From NCBI RefSeq assembly GCF_021134715.1, contig NC_060026.1:3968001-4032000 (forward strand): a DNA stretch of 64,000 nt, written 5' to 3'. A program made the translations under genes and the position numbers. Shown here one piece after another: positions 1 to 12,828 of this stretch. Within the stretch, counting starts at the first letter, position 1. Every line of letters starts with the position of its first letter. The stretch is from Daphnia pulex (taxonomy: Eukaryota; Arthropoda; Branchiopoda; Diplostraca; Daphniidae). The notes beneath the pieces were generated by a model. That model saw nothing but the letters and a program-made list of their open reading frames with translations, ran no database searches and was not told the origin of the DNA.

Positions 1-1176
1 TTAATTAGTTATACAGCGTTTCTGCGTTTTTTATTTTTTGGTTCTGTTTCAGCCCCCTGTTCCGTATTTTATGTCAAGAAGCCGAATAGAAAAAAAAATG
101 TTTCCGTCGCCTATAATAGCTTAGTTAAAGGCTATTATTTCTTTCAGAGAAGATTACGAACCGCTGTTTTAATCCCTAAATAGATACATTTTCGTATATG
201 TTGGATTGCTACTGATTGCCATGTATCGTTAATTGGGTTGTCTGTTTCAGAGCTCCAAACAATATTTCATTTTCGCGTGACTTTACTCCCGTCGACTCCG
301 TCGACTCCCACATACTTTCCATTTATTTTGATATCCTTTTCTTAGCATGACCTATTCAAACGAAAATTCGACTAGATAATTCATAATCAGTTTATAGTTC
401 TCTTGTGACAAAAGCTCAGACATTCGCAGACTTTGCTCGTTCGTGCATTACGTATAAAGACAAGTTTTTCTTCAACTTCACCTTTTCAATGTATCCGAGA
501 CGAGAAATGACGACACAAACGAGGATCAAGACCTTTGCTCTAGCTGTGTCTTTCGAAATATAATGGGTCTAGGTGGCCTGAAGCTGGAGAGCTGTAGTTT
601 GACGACAATGAATAGAACTAGCTCATCAATTGGGATTTTAAAATGATAATACGAAACAGCAGAAATCGTACATATACAACTTTTCCCCTTTGTCAAAAAT
701 TCATCCTACGCTTTGATCAAAGCCTATACATCTCGCGATATTTGAATATTTCTTTGAAAGTTGCTCTTTTTCACAAACTTGTTGTAGTGACGCAAGTCAC
801 GCAACGGAAGTTATAGACAAAAAAACAGTGTATAATATATAGTTCGTCAAATATATCAGTTGTACAGCATCAGCAATATTTTTCAACTAAATTTTGTACA
901 ACGAAATGGAAATAAAACCAGTTGTTGAGCAAACAAAATTTGACCATGGAAGCATAAGAAGAGCACCATACACACACACATGTACTGTATATATATAGAC
1001 AAGAGTCGCATCGGCTTTGCGTCAATATTACATAGCGATGGACCCAAATGGATTCGATGGAATAGATTTGAACTGGGATAAATCAGAGCATTTCAAACAA
1101 AGTTCAACATTTTTCTGGGAGTGCGTGGTGGGATGATAGGTATGTATACCGAGACAATAAAAAAATCAGCTGCAAA
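1..1176. other. 3' flank of the GPCR gene, no gene seen
   Basis: No coding exon is recognised. The stretch is AT-rich with short low-complexity runs, including a CA repeat near 970 and CTATATAG-type words. Part of it may be 3' UTR of the minus-strand GPCR gene. Confidence 0.4.
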
Positions 1177-4100
1177 TCAGAAGCTAGTTGTGGACGTCCG
1201 ATATCGGCATGGATGTGGGCGATTTTGACGATGTAACGAGCAGTGCTTGTGCGTCATGTGAATCGAGGCGGAGTCCACCGGCTCCGGATGTACCTCAACA
1301 GCATTGTCGGCAGCTGGTTCTGCTGTGCGACGCCTTTGTCCGACTATTAGTCCCGCTCGTACACTATCTCTATGGCAACAGAGTAATACGGTATAGTTGA
1401 TTAAAAATGAATGCCCAAATCTAATAGAATATTTAGCAACGCGCAACATGATCTAGCGATGTGATTTTTATTTTCTCCTCTGTCTAAAATTTGTTCAGAG
1501 GACATTTGTAACAAATCATAAAAATTGAGTAATATAATAAAAATTGACCAAACAAGATTAAAAAAACAGAATCATGGACTGACATAGATAAATAAAATAT
1601 GTTCAGTGGAAAAGTGATCAATACCTCAATAAAAAGTATGTAATCAAAATTGAGGAGTCAAAAGTTAAGGTGCAGAATAGCATGAGCAGACAGAAGACTT
1701 ACGTAAAGGCAGTGGAGAAGGAGCCGGGAAGCTTTCGACTTCTGCCGATATTGGGCTGCCATAGATGGAAAGCGCCATAGATGAGAGGATTGACAAGTGA
1801 ATTGCTCATGCCAAAAAAGAATATAGCCGACTGCATGTCCTCGCCCAACTTGAATGGAGAACACCAAAAAATATAATAAGGAAATCATTGAACCCAAAAA
1901 GGGAGCATCAAATAGAAATGCTGTAACTAACAGAAATGTCACCTTATCGTCAGGATTGAGAAAGATGAAAGTGATCATCATGAAGTAATACGGAGCCCAG
2001 CAGATGACGAATGCTGTAACGATGATGATAGAAATTCGCCTGTCAAGATTTTTAAAAAAAGAAGAAGAAGAAGAAGAAGGAAACACGCTGAGATGAACAT
2101 CGAGATAATGTATGTAACGTCAAAAATATGCTTCCGTCATCGTACAGCGATTTCATTTTTGCCCGTTTGAAGATGTTGTTGCGTCGCCTGTTAAAGCTCG
2201 TGTGCTGGTATCGCTGTGGAGAATGCTGGCGATGTTGCTGATCTCTCGTTCGGAAATGAGACACGGTGCTCTCGGCCGGCCAGCGCTCCATCGACGGATG
2301 TGGCGCGCGGATGACGAATGCGCGCTCTTTTTCTACTTTGGTTCAAGTCAAATGTAATGAGAAGAAAAATACAAGAGCTTTGACTTTGACTGTAGGCTAC
2401 TCGCTCGTTTTCTTTGGATAATGATGTGATATTATATTTTGAAGTAGCATGCAGAATGCAGAGACAATTTTAAGACATACTTGCAATTGTGCAGAAGATG
2501 CAGACGTAGCAACCAATCAGGACTATTAATGGGATAACAAACCTTGTAAGACGATAATGATAAGTGTTGTTTTCTTTTTTTCTATTTTAAGATTAAATCG
2601 CAAAATTGGAGCTTACATGGTGAGGAGACTGAAGACGGTGTACAGCTGCTCCTGCCATTCTTCGGTGTAAAAACCGTAGGTTACGCATTGATAAAACAAT
2701 TCGCGGAACGGCCCTCTCAACACACGGAAAATGAGGAGCTTGAAATTATAGGAAAGAGCGAAAATACGAAAACAGAAGAATCAATGTTGAGTTGATTGAT
2801 GGATTTGACTGATCATTGTCTTATTAATAATAACGGCGTGACGAACTCACCTGAGGAGAAGCTAACACGGCGCTAAGTATCCAAGCGACGCAGATTGGCT
2901 TTAAACACGATCGATGGCTTATCGGTCGACGGATGGCTCTCAGGCGGTCAAATCCTATCAGGACCTATATGTGGAGAAATTAACATAAGTTCACAGTTTA
3001 AGTTCCTCATCAGTGATGGGTGTGCAGGTTTAACTTACCATCGTTGAGGTCGAAAGATACAAGCTGAAAACCTGTTTGTTCATAACAGCAAATTTTATCC
3101 GGTATACGTTCGCAATAACATAAATAACATTTTAATAATTCACATATGTGAAAAAAAACGTGTATAGGGAAGTGTTCAACCAAAATTGAGCTAATAATCC
3201 CAGCAGAATAAAATCTATACCTATATAGCCCTTTAGACTTTTAGCTATATAGTGCCACATATGAAAAGATTCCAAGAAAAGAAACCGAACCTTGCAAGTA
3301 ATTTCATTAGTTGAAATGAAAGCATACGACTATATATCTGCCAGCCATATGTTTCTAAAAGGAATACAAAAGCATCCCTTTCGCTATATTAGATGTTCAA
3401 ATGGGTTATTGGGTTCTTTTTTTTATACCGAGAATATATAAGAGGAAAAGGAAAGTGCAGGCTGTTGTAAAGATCTCTTAGACATCCCACATCGTCCTAT
3501 TCTAAGTCTCCAAAATACTGAACATCTTGTTGCTATATAGCTTATAGAAAGAAAAGAGCTATAGGATTCTAATTCTAATGAAAAGAGATTTGTTTCATGT
3601 CATCAAATGCTATGCAAGTGTATAGTCCTTATAGAGGTAACGAAACCTATATAGCCAGACTATATATCCTATAATATACGGTATACACTCTCGTTCGATT
3701 CATACGTCACAGCACGAAAGCCATTAATGGAATATACCTGGGAAAATTTGAAAGTTTTACACAGGAATTGTCCTCCCTTCCATTCGACGGTGTAAGTCCA
3801 AGCGGCTTCGCCAGATAAGCACCACACGCTGAATATACAATCACGTGGATGCATTACTGTGTTATCCAATTTGTATATCCTATAATGACACATTAAACAT
3901 TGATTCAAGAGAGACTTACTTACCTTACCAAAAGGTCCGAGATGGCCAACTGTGCACGGCAGTCATGTAATTTGTTAGTAATAGAATTCGCATAGTATAA
4001 TAGCGTATGTGCAGCAGTATTATCTATATAGGTAACAGATGACTGAAACTGAACTAAATACCTGAAAAAGGAGAGTGTACAGCGAGCTGCTGGTGCCCTT

Positions 4101-4307
4101 CTTCGATACGGCGATGCTAATTAGAGTCGCCAAGTTTCCAATCAGAGAAGCGACGGCCATGACGCACAGGACGGTCGCCTTTACCGAGGCGCTCGTAGTC
4201 AAAGTCGGAGCTTCTTCCAGCAGTGAAGAATTCTCGCGGAAATCCTTTGATGTTATGACATATGGAATGAGGATGTTCGGGTCGCTTTGATTGATGAACG
4301 CGGTCAT
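1177..4307 (-). CDS. Neuropeptide GPCR, corazonin/ACP/AKH receptor-like
   Basis: Class A seven-transmembrane receptor for a peptide of the corazonin/ACP/AKH (GnRH-like) group, acting at the plasma membrane. Exons on the minus strand: 4307-4062, 3949-3924, 3828-3738, 3071-3039, 2964-2851, 2738-2617, 2542-2481, an exon ending at 2146 (start 2242 or 2326), 2039-1943, 1848-1703, 1369-1177. All junctions are GT-AG and phases agree, giving 408 or 436 residues. Visible landmarks: N-glycosylation sites before TM1, TM1 with GNLATLIS, TM2 with LAISDLLV, GEAAWTYTVEW before TM3, FDRLRAIRRP in place of DRY, QCVTYGFYTEEWQEQLYT in extracellular loop 2, CWAPYY in TM6 and NPLIYGAFHLW in TM7. Loop 2 and the GEAAWTYTV stretch look closest to corazonin receptors, but AKH or ACP receptor cannot be excluded. 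The third intracellular loop exon has two equally phased acceptors. Stopping at the in-frame TAA at 1701-1699 instead of splicing to the last exon is possible but less likely, because GTAAGT sits there. Confidence 0.85.
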
Positions 4308-7300
4308 TTGTCAGTTGTTTGAACCATGTATCGATCGAACTATATGATGTATGGATTGTATAGATTCCGCTGTCAATAAAGCGAAGTTTAGGTCACAAAA
4401 TAACTGGTTTTCGTTGATGCTGCATCATTGGTCATGACGATTGGTCGAGTCTTTGAACCTTTTCCGTGGTGATGAATATCACAATGTAATAATGGCGACG
4501 ATGACAGCAGACAAAAGGCAAACGAGGTTTAGCTAGTGATTTATAGCGATCAATTCAGCTCGTTGATTGCTCCAAAACATGCACAGCAGCCCTCTATAAA
4601 TGGATGTCTATATAAAGAATGGAAATCAATTAAAATGTTTACAAGCTGCTGAAAAATGAAGAGTGATATTTTATCACATCACATTATAGACCCAATAATA
4701 ATAGCCTGGGTCGTCGACAAATTTTTCACACGCTATATACATCATGTTCGAATGTGTCAATCTTCAGAATATTATAGGATTTGACATGTAAACTATATGT
4801 GGGGCATTCTGTAATATGGTCTATGAAACGAGCGCAACCTATCTCAGGCGACCGGTATTACATCATATACAGTTTCCTCAGCTTATCTCTTGTTAGAATC
4901 GATTCGAAAAGTTTGTAAGCCATCAAAGAATTATTATTTCCTTGTAGCGCTACATCAATTTTTTCTTGTTATGTTGTATATAACATAATAGCCTATAGGC
5001 TATTAAGTTTTCCAAAAAAAAACATTTTTGTTGTTGTTTTTAAATGAGAGTCACGGTCTGAATGTTGGTTGCCAACAGTTTACAGGCTATTTATATAGGC
5101 CAAGTGAATGGCTTGTTTGTCAACTACCAGAGATATATTGCATTTCTAATGTGACATATAATCGTTATAAACGACAAATAACTTAGTTTCTTTGATATAC
5201 ATATATAAATAGAGAAGTTGTAGCAGACAGGAAATGCTATCACAGATTTTTATTTTCCTGCTACGTTATTCAATATCAAATTGATGGCAATAAAAACTCA
5301 TCCGAAAACTCATTTCGATCAACTTGCGGGTCGTAGTATTTGTATCGATTTTCTAACGTTCGATGATTTTATTTGAAAGAAAGATTAAATTTATTTACCT
5401 GGCCAAGTGAACTTGAAATTATTTGATGTGTGGAGAAATCAAAGGACGAAGGAAAACAGTCAGATGAACACACTCGACTGATTTTGGTTGTTATTTTTCC
5501 ACGGAGACACTTGATGAATGAACAGAAGTGAACAACGTATTATTCTTTCTGAAATCCGGATATCTCTTTTTTTCCACAGTCTGTGCTGCCACACGGTTCC
5601 ACGGTCGGCGAGTTTGGATCGAGTTATAATATAAAAGTTTGGATTAGATACTGAAACGAAATAAAGGCCAGCCAAACATGAAGGCGGCAGTCTGTGACGG
5701 CCGGTGTAAAATAAAATGGGGGCACAGTGTATCATAGAGAGAGAACCGCACTGCTCGACCCGATCGTATAGAGTTGTCGCTAGGTATAGCCGATCTGGAG
5801 CTGATGAACTATCGCTCTTATTTACTTCCCCAGATACCCCTTGCGTATTATTTCCTCACTTTTAGCGCATGTCCGCAGCACCCAGCACGCCTTATATAGT
5901 ATGCTGCTGACAACAGTTCTTTTATAGCTTGTGCGCAGATTATATGTCACGACTTATTGGCACACATCAACTGTGACATGTAAAGCGTAGGCTGTATTGG
6001 ATATGTCAAGAATTAAAATGTCTTATCATTTACTTGCCATAACAGAGCTTATTTACTTATAGAGCTCAAAACGGTTAGAGTGTCTAGCAAAGACAAGTTC
6101 CTTTTTGTCCTTCAGAAAATATGCCTGCATGCATATTTTGAAATAATTCAAGAAGATTGAAAAAGGCCTATACATACGTACATCAAAAGGTTTTTTGAAT
6201 ACAAAGAATCCACAACAAAGATTTTGTATTATTTCTTGTCGATATTGTTGGTGCGGTTCAAAATGGAACAAAATTGTTTTGAAATAACCGCACGTTTTGC
6301 AGATTTCGATTTTAATTTTATGCAACGGCGGAAATCTACCGAGAAAATCCGCGATAACCAGCATATAAACCACCAGCAGGCAATTAGTTTGTACATTGTT
6401 TTCCAATATGGTTGTATATTGTTGTCAGGGTGGCTCTGATGGCAGAAATTTCTAATTATGTTGAAAATCTATCATTTGGAATTTTTTTTTTTTTTTGTTT
6501 TTTCATTCATAATATTAACCATTAACTTTTCCCGTCAAAATTATAAATAAACAGGTAAGCTTGACATGAATGTATCCGACATTTCTCCCTCGACGTCGTC
6601 TATATAGGCCTACCTGTCTACTCTTACGTAACAGAACATACACCCATCCATTTTACCCGTGAAATTAAACGACCACGTATAGTTTGCATGCGTATGTATG
6701 TAGGCCGTATGCTACGTGGGCCTAATCCATAATTGTGTAGCCTATGGAATCTAAATTGACGATAACGTTTGTGTTATTTTATTTAGGACAGGTCTACATG
6801 CAGGCAATGCTATATAAATGCTTTGCTCAGATGCTCACTCGCTGATGTTACGCCCTTTTGAAACTAATTAGTTGGCAACATTGTTGCTTATATAGGGTAA
6901 TAGCTGAATCTCTCCCTGGTGCTTTTGCCCGCTAGAACGCAGGCCTCGCCTGTCCTTACTTGATATCATGTAAAACTAAAACAGTAAAATCATTTCATTT
7001 CAATTTTGTATTTATTTTTTTTTGATTGGATTTGTAAATAAATCATTTTGGCGAATTTTCTTTATCACTCGTCCCTCTAGTATTGGCCTATATATGTTAC
7101 TACGCCTGCCTTTTCTCAAAAATTTTAATTTTAATGAAGTACAACATCAAATGTCCAATTATTGGTTCGCGAGTGAAATGGAATTAGCTAGAATTCAGGG
7201 AATTGCATGTCATAGACAAACGAATTCCTTTTGATATCCCGTATAGTAGTGAATGATATGGACCGAGCCGGAAGTTCCGAGTTGACGTCCTATACGAGCT

Positions 7301-10300
7301 TACAGCACAACTACCTTGATATGCTCAGGACCGGGGAAAAAAAGGAATCAACTTCCGTCGAGAGCATCTGTTCATCGATCGGCTAGATGTGCCGAGATGT
7401 GCTATGTTGGAGATCTGATTTTTCAGCCCAATAATTTTTCATCCGATTTTTCCTGCTATTCACATAGTTAATCCCGCTCCTGCCTTAAAAACTTAAATAT
7501 CTGAAGTTTGCTTCTGAAACGTATAAGTATAATATATACAGCAGCCATGTAACATGCGGGATCATGCTGAATCATCGGTCGAATCTCCAACTGAAACCGA
7601 CGGTCTCCAAGAATAACTCAAATCAACAAAAGCGGAACCGGATGCTGTATAACAATAGTGTTGTTTGTTTTTGTACACTCCACAAAATTAATTTTCTCGC
7701 TGTCTAGGTAAATATTACTAGCTGTCGAGAAGTTTCTAAATATAGTTCTCAATAATGTTCACACTCAAAAAAAAAAGAAAGCAAACAAAAAAAAAAAAAA
7801 AACATTTTTGAGATTTGCCAAACCTCCAATCCCGTGCTGGTATAATAGGCAATCGCTTTGAGCTCACGGGCACGAAAAATAAGGAAGCGGAAGGATGCAA
7901 TAGAAAAAGTAAAGCATGTACGAAAGCATATACTTAGAGTCATACGCACCCCAGAGATGATATTGGTATGATTATTATTTGCCTAGCATGATAAGGCGCA
8001 AAGTCCAATTTACAATTCACACTATTTTTTTAAATTTTAATCGTGACCACATATACACTTTTCCAGTGCATTCCATCTGTGAAATCATCGACTATGTATT
8101 GTCTGTTAACTACAGTATATTTTATCTGTATTTCGTTTTCATATTGCAATAAAGTATTTGCATCATTCGAAAATATTTTAGTTCCTAGTGGCCCCGATTT
8201 CTTTTGTACAATGTAGAAATATAATTAGCTCATATTGACACGTTAGAAAACGGTCCAGTATTTTTTATGCGTCCGTTATCAACATCAAAGTTCGCCGTTG
8301 ATGATGAGTATAATAAGTAATAACGCGCTCAATAATAGCCTATTCCCTTCTCTCGGATGAGAATTGTTCGTGTAAAAGATTTGCCATGCGTAAAGGCTCC
8401 TACAACACGTACAACACGAAGCATGTCTATATGCCGCGGTATGCCAACAATTATCCTATTATTTTATACGAGTCAAGCAGAGATACAGAGAAATGACAAG
8501 GATTCAGGATGAAACCTTTTTGACGTAATTGGTCAGGTTGTTGTAGGACGCTGGCCGCTCAATAAAAAAAAAGATACATCACACCAGCAAATTCTTTCAC
8601 AGAGATAATTGACCATTATCGATTAACGCTTCTGGCGCTGATGTATTGCATTTAATACGTATAATATACAAGAGCCAGACAAGAGCCAAAGCGTTTTGAC
8701 AACTCTGCTGAATCAAATTTGTACACAGCAGAATCCCCAGAGGGTCGCATAGAGAGTACATATAGAACAAGTTATTCTGGGAATTTTGCAGAAGATTGCA
8801 ATGAGGAATGAACCCTTATACCCTGTTGGGTCGACAAACTCTCTTGGCTGGGCAACCATGAATGAAAGTCAGCATTACTTCCCAGCAGCACAGTGTGAAC
8901 CATACAAAAAGAAGAGAGACTATTTCCGCCGTTGTTGTACAATATCGGTTCGATCGATCACACATCGCTCGGTTTCATTATAAATCTCTTGCGCAGTCGT
9001 GCGTTTCGCACAAAAACCGTGCAATAAACTGGGTCAAGGCACGCGGATATACTAATGTATATACGATAACATACACGCGCTTTGCTGTAAATTTGACATT
9101 GAGAGGGCGATGTATTTATAGGAGCGCGCGTAAAACTCGTACGCGTTATTTTATAGCGCGTTTCTAATGTTTCAAAGGTCAACGTCGTCCCAGTAGGAAA
9201 TATAGCCCAGCTTACAGACGAGGGCTCTGTTATTTGAAGCCAATTGGGCTGCTAACACATGATATAGATCATTTCTCTCGAGGCTCTTCTATTTAAACGA
9301 ACGCAATTGAGCTCTGCCCACTTGCGTATAGTATAATGGTCAAGCGTCGAGCTTCGCTCCTCTTTCAGACAATCCAGCCCACCAGGTAACTTTAGACTCA
9401 CTAGAATGGCCTGGGATTGTCACACTATATTTTAATCAGCAGTAATCACCATGACGAAAGCTCTTTTCCTGGTAGATGAAGACTCTTTCCTGGAGAAGAA
9501 AGAGACGTTTCAAAATTATTTTTTAATATTTCCAAGGCTGAACTTCTAAGTAACTTCGTATGCACACTCTTTCCACGTACAGGGTGTGGGAGTTGAAATA
9601 TGTATAGAGTGCATGCGCTGACTCGCCATAGTCGTTATTATTTTAATCATCGTCATCAGGATGTATAAGTACCCTCCAGAATCCAGATGCTTCCTTGTGA
9701 GGAAAGTTGAACGCATACACGCGCGAGCTGATGCTGGTCTTCTCGAAGGAAAACTTGTTCAAGAAGTGAGAGATCATCGCAGGAAAAAGTTCAAGAGTTT
9801 TTCTATCTACTATTAATTTCTTCTTCAGCAGTATTGCTGGTGGGCGATCCAGCACTTTTATTTTTGCTGTCGCGGATCGTTAATTATCTCGCCCGGATGG
9901 TGGAGAGTTTTTGATCAAACAAGTTAGAAATAAGGGACCATCATTTTAGGTAACTACAGCAATAATTTAACTATTTATTATTTTTTGAAATTCTGAAAAC
10001 GTGTAGGCCTCTTTCGGGTATTTTGAAACGCCTAAACGGCAGAGAAGCAGATTACAGTTGCTTAAAATGGGGCATCATTTCTAGAAAAAAGAAATAAAGT
10101 ATGGCGACTGGGACGGAACGATTCCCTCGTCTCAGCTGCGGCTGTATAATCTTTTGCAGCGCAATAGTAGCGCAGATGAATCTGGCAGCTTATAGATAAG
10201 GCCTGCGAATGTTTCTCTTTAAAAATAAATAAAATGTATCTTATTAGGTTAGCCTTATTTGAGAAAACTCCACCTGCTCATTTCACATGAGATATATGCA

Positions 10301-11233
10301 TAATCTTTATGAAAAAAAAATAACTATAATATTTGAATAGTGGACTTAATAACAGCTAGTCATGCTTATTTATTTCTATTGCAATTTTCGCCCACGGCCG
10401 CTTTCAACCGACAGGAATCACATTTTGGGTTGGCTTTATTCATGTACCCTGTGTATGTGGCGGTGAACTGTGAGTCTGTGAACTCAATGACATCAAGAAT
10501 TTCGGGTGATTTTACATTTTAACTAATAGATATCTTAAGACGTTCTCAGAATTCTCTTCAATTTCAGCGCCGCTTGAAACTTGTAGTTGATTAAATTTCG
10601 CTCAACGCTTGAGCGCGATCGAAGCTCATCATCAATTTCATCATCATATTAGTGGCTGCGTAAGTTCTGCGTGTTTTGCTGTGGAATTCTAAAACCAACA
10701 AACAAATTGGTTTGCTTAATTCCTTTTGTCAATCACTCTTAAGTCCTTTGTCTTAATAAGTCCCAAGTCCACGTAATATGTATACGTGTAACAAAGTCTG
10801 TAGTCTACGGTTAATCTCGTGTATAATCTGAAATTGCTGTGCATCATTGTTTCTTTTTCATATATCATTTTTACGCCACAATCAAAACATCTTCGGCGAT
10901 TATGTAGTAAACTAGTATAGTAACTATTAAGTAAGTTAAGCGGTATTTGGAAGGAAAAACCGTCCGTTTCACGGTTTTACACGAGTCCCTCTATTTTTCA
11001 GTTCGTTCACTACTCGTTGGTTATTGGCGTCTGCCCACTCCACTCTGAAAGCTGTCTGCTAACTTTATAAACACACAAAACGTGAAACGTGGTTGTTGTT
11101 AGTTTGTGAATAAGTAGATTGCATCGAGCCAGACTGTCAGAGCCACCGACTTTATTGGATCTGTTTAAATAGTTGTAAATAGAGAAATGTTTCACATCTC
11201 GTTTTAACGAAGAGTCCATCGCTAAGGTTAGGA
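4308..11233. other. Long AT-rich intergenic region
   Basis: No gene is recognised in about 6.9 kb. Short open frames on both strands show neither splice-phase continuity nor known domains. The 5' exons of the GPCR gene may lie here. It is dotted with CTATATAGG-like words. A CpG-richer patch at 8780-9190 has several TATAAA-like words in both orientations. Confidence 0.4.
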
Positions 11234-12041
11234 ATGCTAGTGAAATCGTTCGCGCTATCCTTAGCTCGTTTAAAATGGAAGACGATAGTTCAAACAAGCA
11301 AAGTCGCCGGGAAAACCTTGTTTGGCAGATACTTGTTGGGTAAATAACGGTTTATACTTTCCAAATATTGAAAAGTAATAATAAGAACTTGTTTATGATG
11401 ATACTAGTTACAAATGTAACAATATCCACTACCCTTAGCGGTGTTGGAGACGCCTTGCAGCAACAATATGAAATTGTAACTGGTGATAAACCTAACCTGA
11501 CTTGGGATAAGAATAGAACACTAGATATGTCAGCAACTGGAACTGTAGTAGGAGGTTATTACCGAAGCATTTCTATTTATTCCTTTTTTTTTTTTAACTT
11601 AAATTGTTATTGTTGTTCTCACACTAGTAATTTGCCACTTCTGGTACAATTGGCTTGACCAAAGATTACCTGGAAAAGCTTTTAAAATAATAGCAAAGAA
11701 ACTATTGGTGGACCAAATATTTTTCTCCCCATTCCTCATTGCTGTGTTTTTTGGAACAGTTGGTGTTCTGGAACACATGAGGTACTTTGTACAGGATATT
11801 TGAATTTTTATAATTTTTAAATTAAAAAAAAATTACCTTTGTATTTAACAGCACTGAAGAAGTATTAGAAGAAATCAAGTCTAAAGCATGGAGGCTTTAT
11901 GCAGCTGAATGGATAGTCTGGCCTCCAGCACAATTAATTAACTTCTACCTACTGCCAACCAGATTTAGAGTATTGTATGACAACACTATATCACTTGGCT
12001 ATGATGTCTACACTAGTTATGTCAAACATGACAAAGGCTGA
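11234..12041 (+). CDS. MPV17L2: Mpv17-like protein 2 (Mpv17/PMP22 family)
   Basis: Membrane protein of the Mpv17/PMP22 family; the mammalian homologue MPV17L2 is a mitochondrial inner-membrane protein linked to mitoribosome assembly. Exons 11234-11339, 11408-11554, 11628-11781, 11852-12041 join in phase to 198 residues, the usual family size. The ATG at 11234 was chosen because it opens the frame running into FGRYLLVTNVTIS, and the N-terminus is basic and hydroxylated like a mitochondrial presequence. Family signatures: GDALQQQYE, HFWYNWLDQRLPG, KKLLVDQ, WPPAQLINFYLLP and RVLYDNTISLGYDVY at the C-terminus. It converges on the CIAPIN1 homologue. Its last exon and 3' flank are the left copy of a tandem duplication; the right copy holds a broken relic of this same exon. 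Confidence 0.9.
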
Positions 12042-12143
12042 TTTTATCTCTTGATTACTGTGGGACCAACAGGAATATATATAGTGCATATACCGACTTG
12101 AGCAATGAGCAACTATGTAATCAATTACGCCTTATCGTTATCA

Positions 12144-12255
12144 TTACAAATCAGGGTTCAATTGCCTTACTGACAGTAGGGATTTTGTTTTATATTTTAA
12201 ATGCCGCGGCATCCCAATGTGGGCATGCGCAAGGGATGTCATCTCCAAGATAGCG
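12144..12255 (-). pseudogene. Relic of CIAPIN1 last exon (left copy)
   Basis: Minus-strand sequence matching the last exon of the neighbouring CIAPIN1 homologue, with LGD near the start and the terminal NPDL stretch still visible. The acceptor AG has become GG, the cysteine pair is disrupted and a stop codon interrupts the frame. It lies in the 3' flank of the intact MPV17L2 gene. Confidence 0.75.
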
Positions 12256-12560
12256 CCGTAATTAAAATTATTAAACAGAATAAATCTACACATAGTCGAA
12301 TCAGTTATTGTTAATCTAACACTTCTAGAATTGACTCAACTCAAGAATGAACTAAATGCTCTGGATTAGCCTTAAAAAATCAAGCGAGCAATCAGTTATA
12401 CCGAACTAGTTCATCTATGATGTAGGAGTTAAAAGAATGCGTTGTAAACAAAATTTTAATCTTACTTAATAGAAAATCGCATTTATCAAGTTATGCAACA
12501 TTTTATAAAAGAAAAGCTTGATGAAAAAGTGTATATTTAAAAATCACCTGCATTTCATAG

Positions 12561-12740
12561 CACTGAAGAAGTATTCAAAGAAATCAAATATAAAGAATGA
12601 AGGCTGCCGAATGCACAGTTTGGCCTCAAGCTTAATTCATTTCTACTTACTGCCAACTAGATTTAGAGTTTTGTATGACAACACTATATCACTTGGTTAC
12701 GACGCCTACAAATAGTTAGGCCAAACATGACAAAAGCTGG
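12561..12740 (+). pseudogene. Relic of MPV17L2 exon 4 (right copy)
   Basis: Plus-strand copy of MPV17L2 exon 4. The stretch FYLLPTRFRVLYDNTISLGY is preserved, but the frame is broken upstream by indels and ends in a premature TAG where the intact copy reads into TSYVKHDKG. It sits just beyond the 3' end of the working CIAPIN1 last exon. Confidence 0.8.
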
Positions 12741-12828
12741 TTTTATTTTTGATTACTTTGGGACCAACAGATACATATTTAGTGCATTTACCGACTTGAG
12801 CAACCATGTAATTAGTTACTCATTTTCT

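Noticed and set aside
1699..1701. TAA as the GPCR stop codon
   Set aside because: It overlaps a strong donor (GTAAGT), and a phase-matched exon with its own stop lies at 1369-1177; kept only as an alternative.
6053..6406. Minus-strand 117-codon open frame
   Set aside because: AT-rich, no recognisable family and no coding-like composition against its surroundings.
9300..9420. tRNA-like start (GTATAGTATAATGGTC)
   Set aside because: No anticodon arm, no T-loop GTTC box and no acceptor pairing could be drawn.
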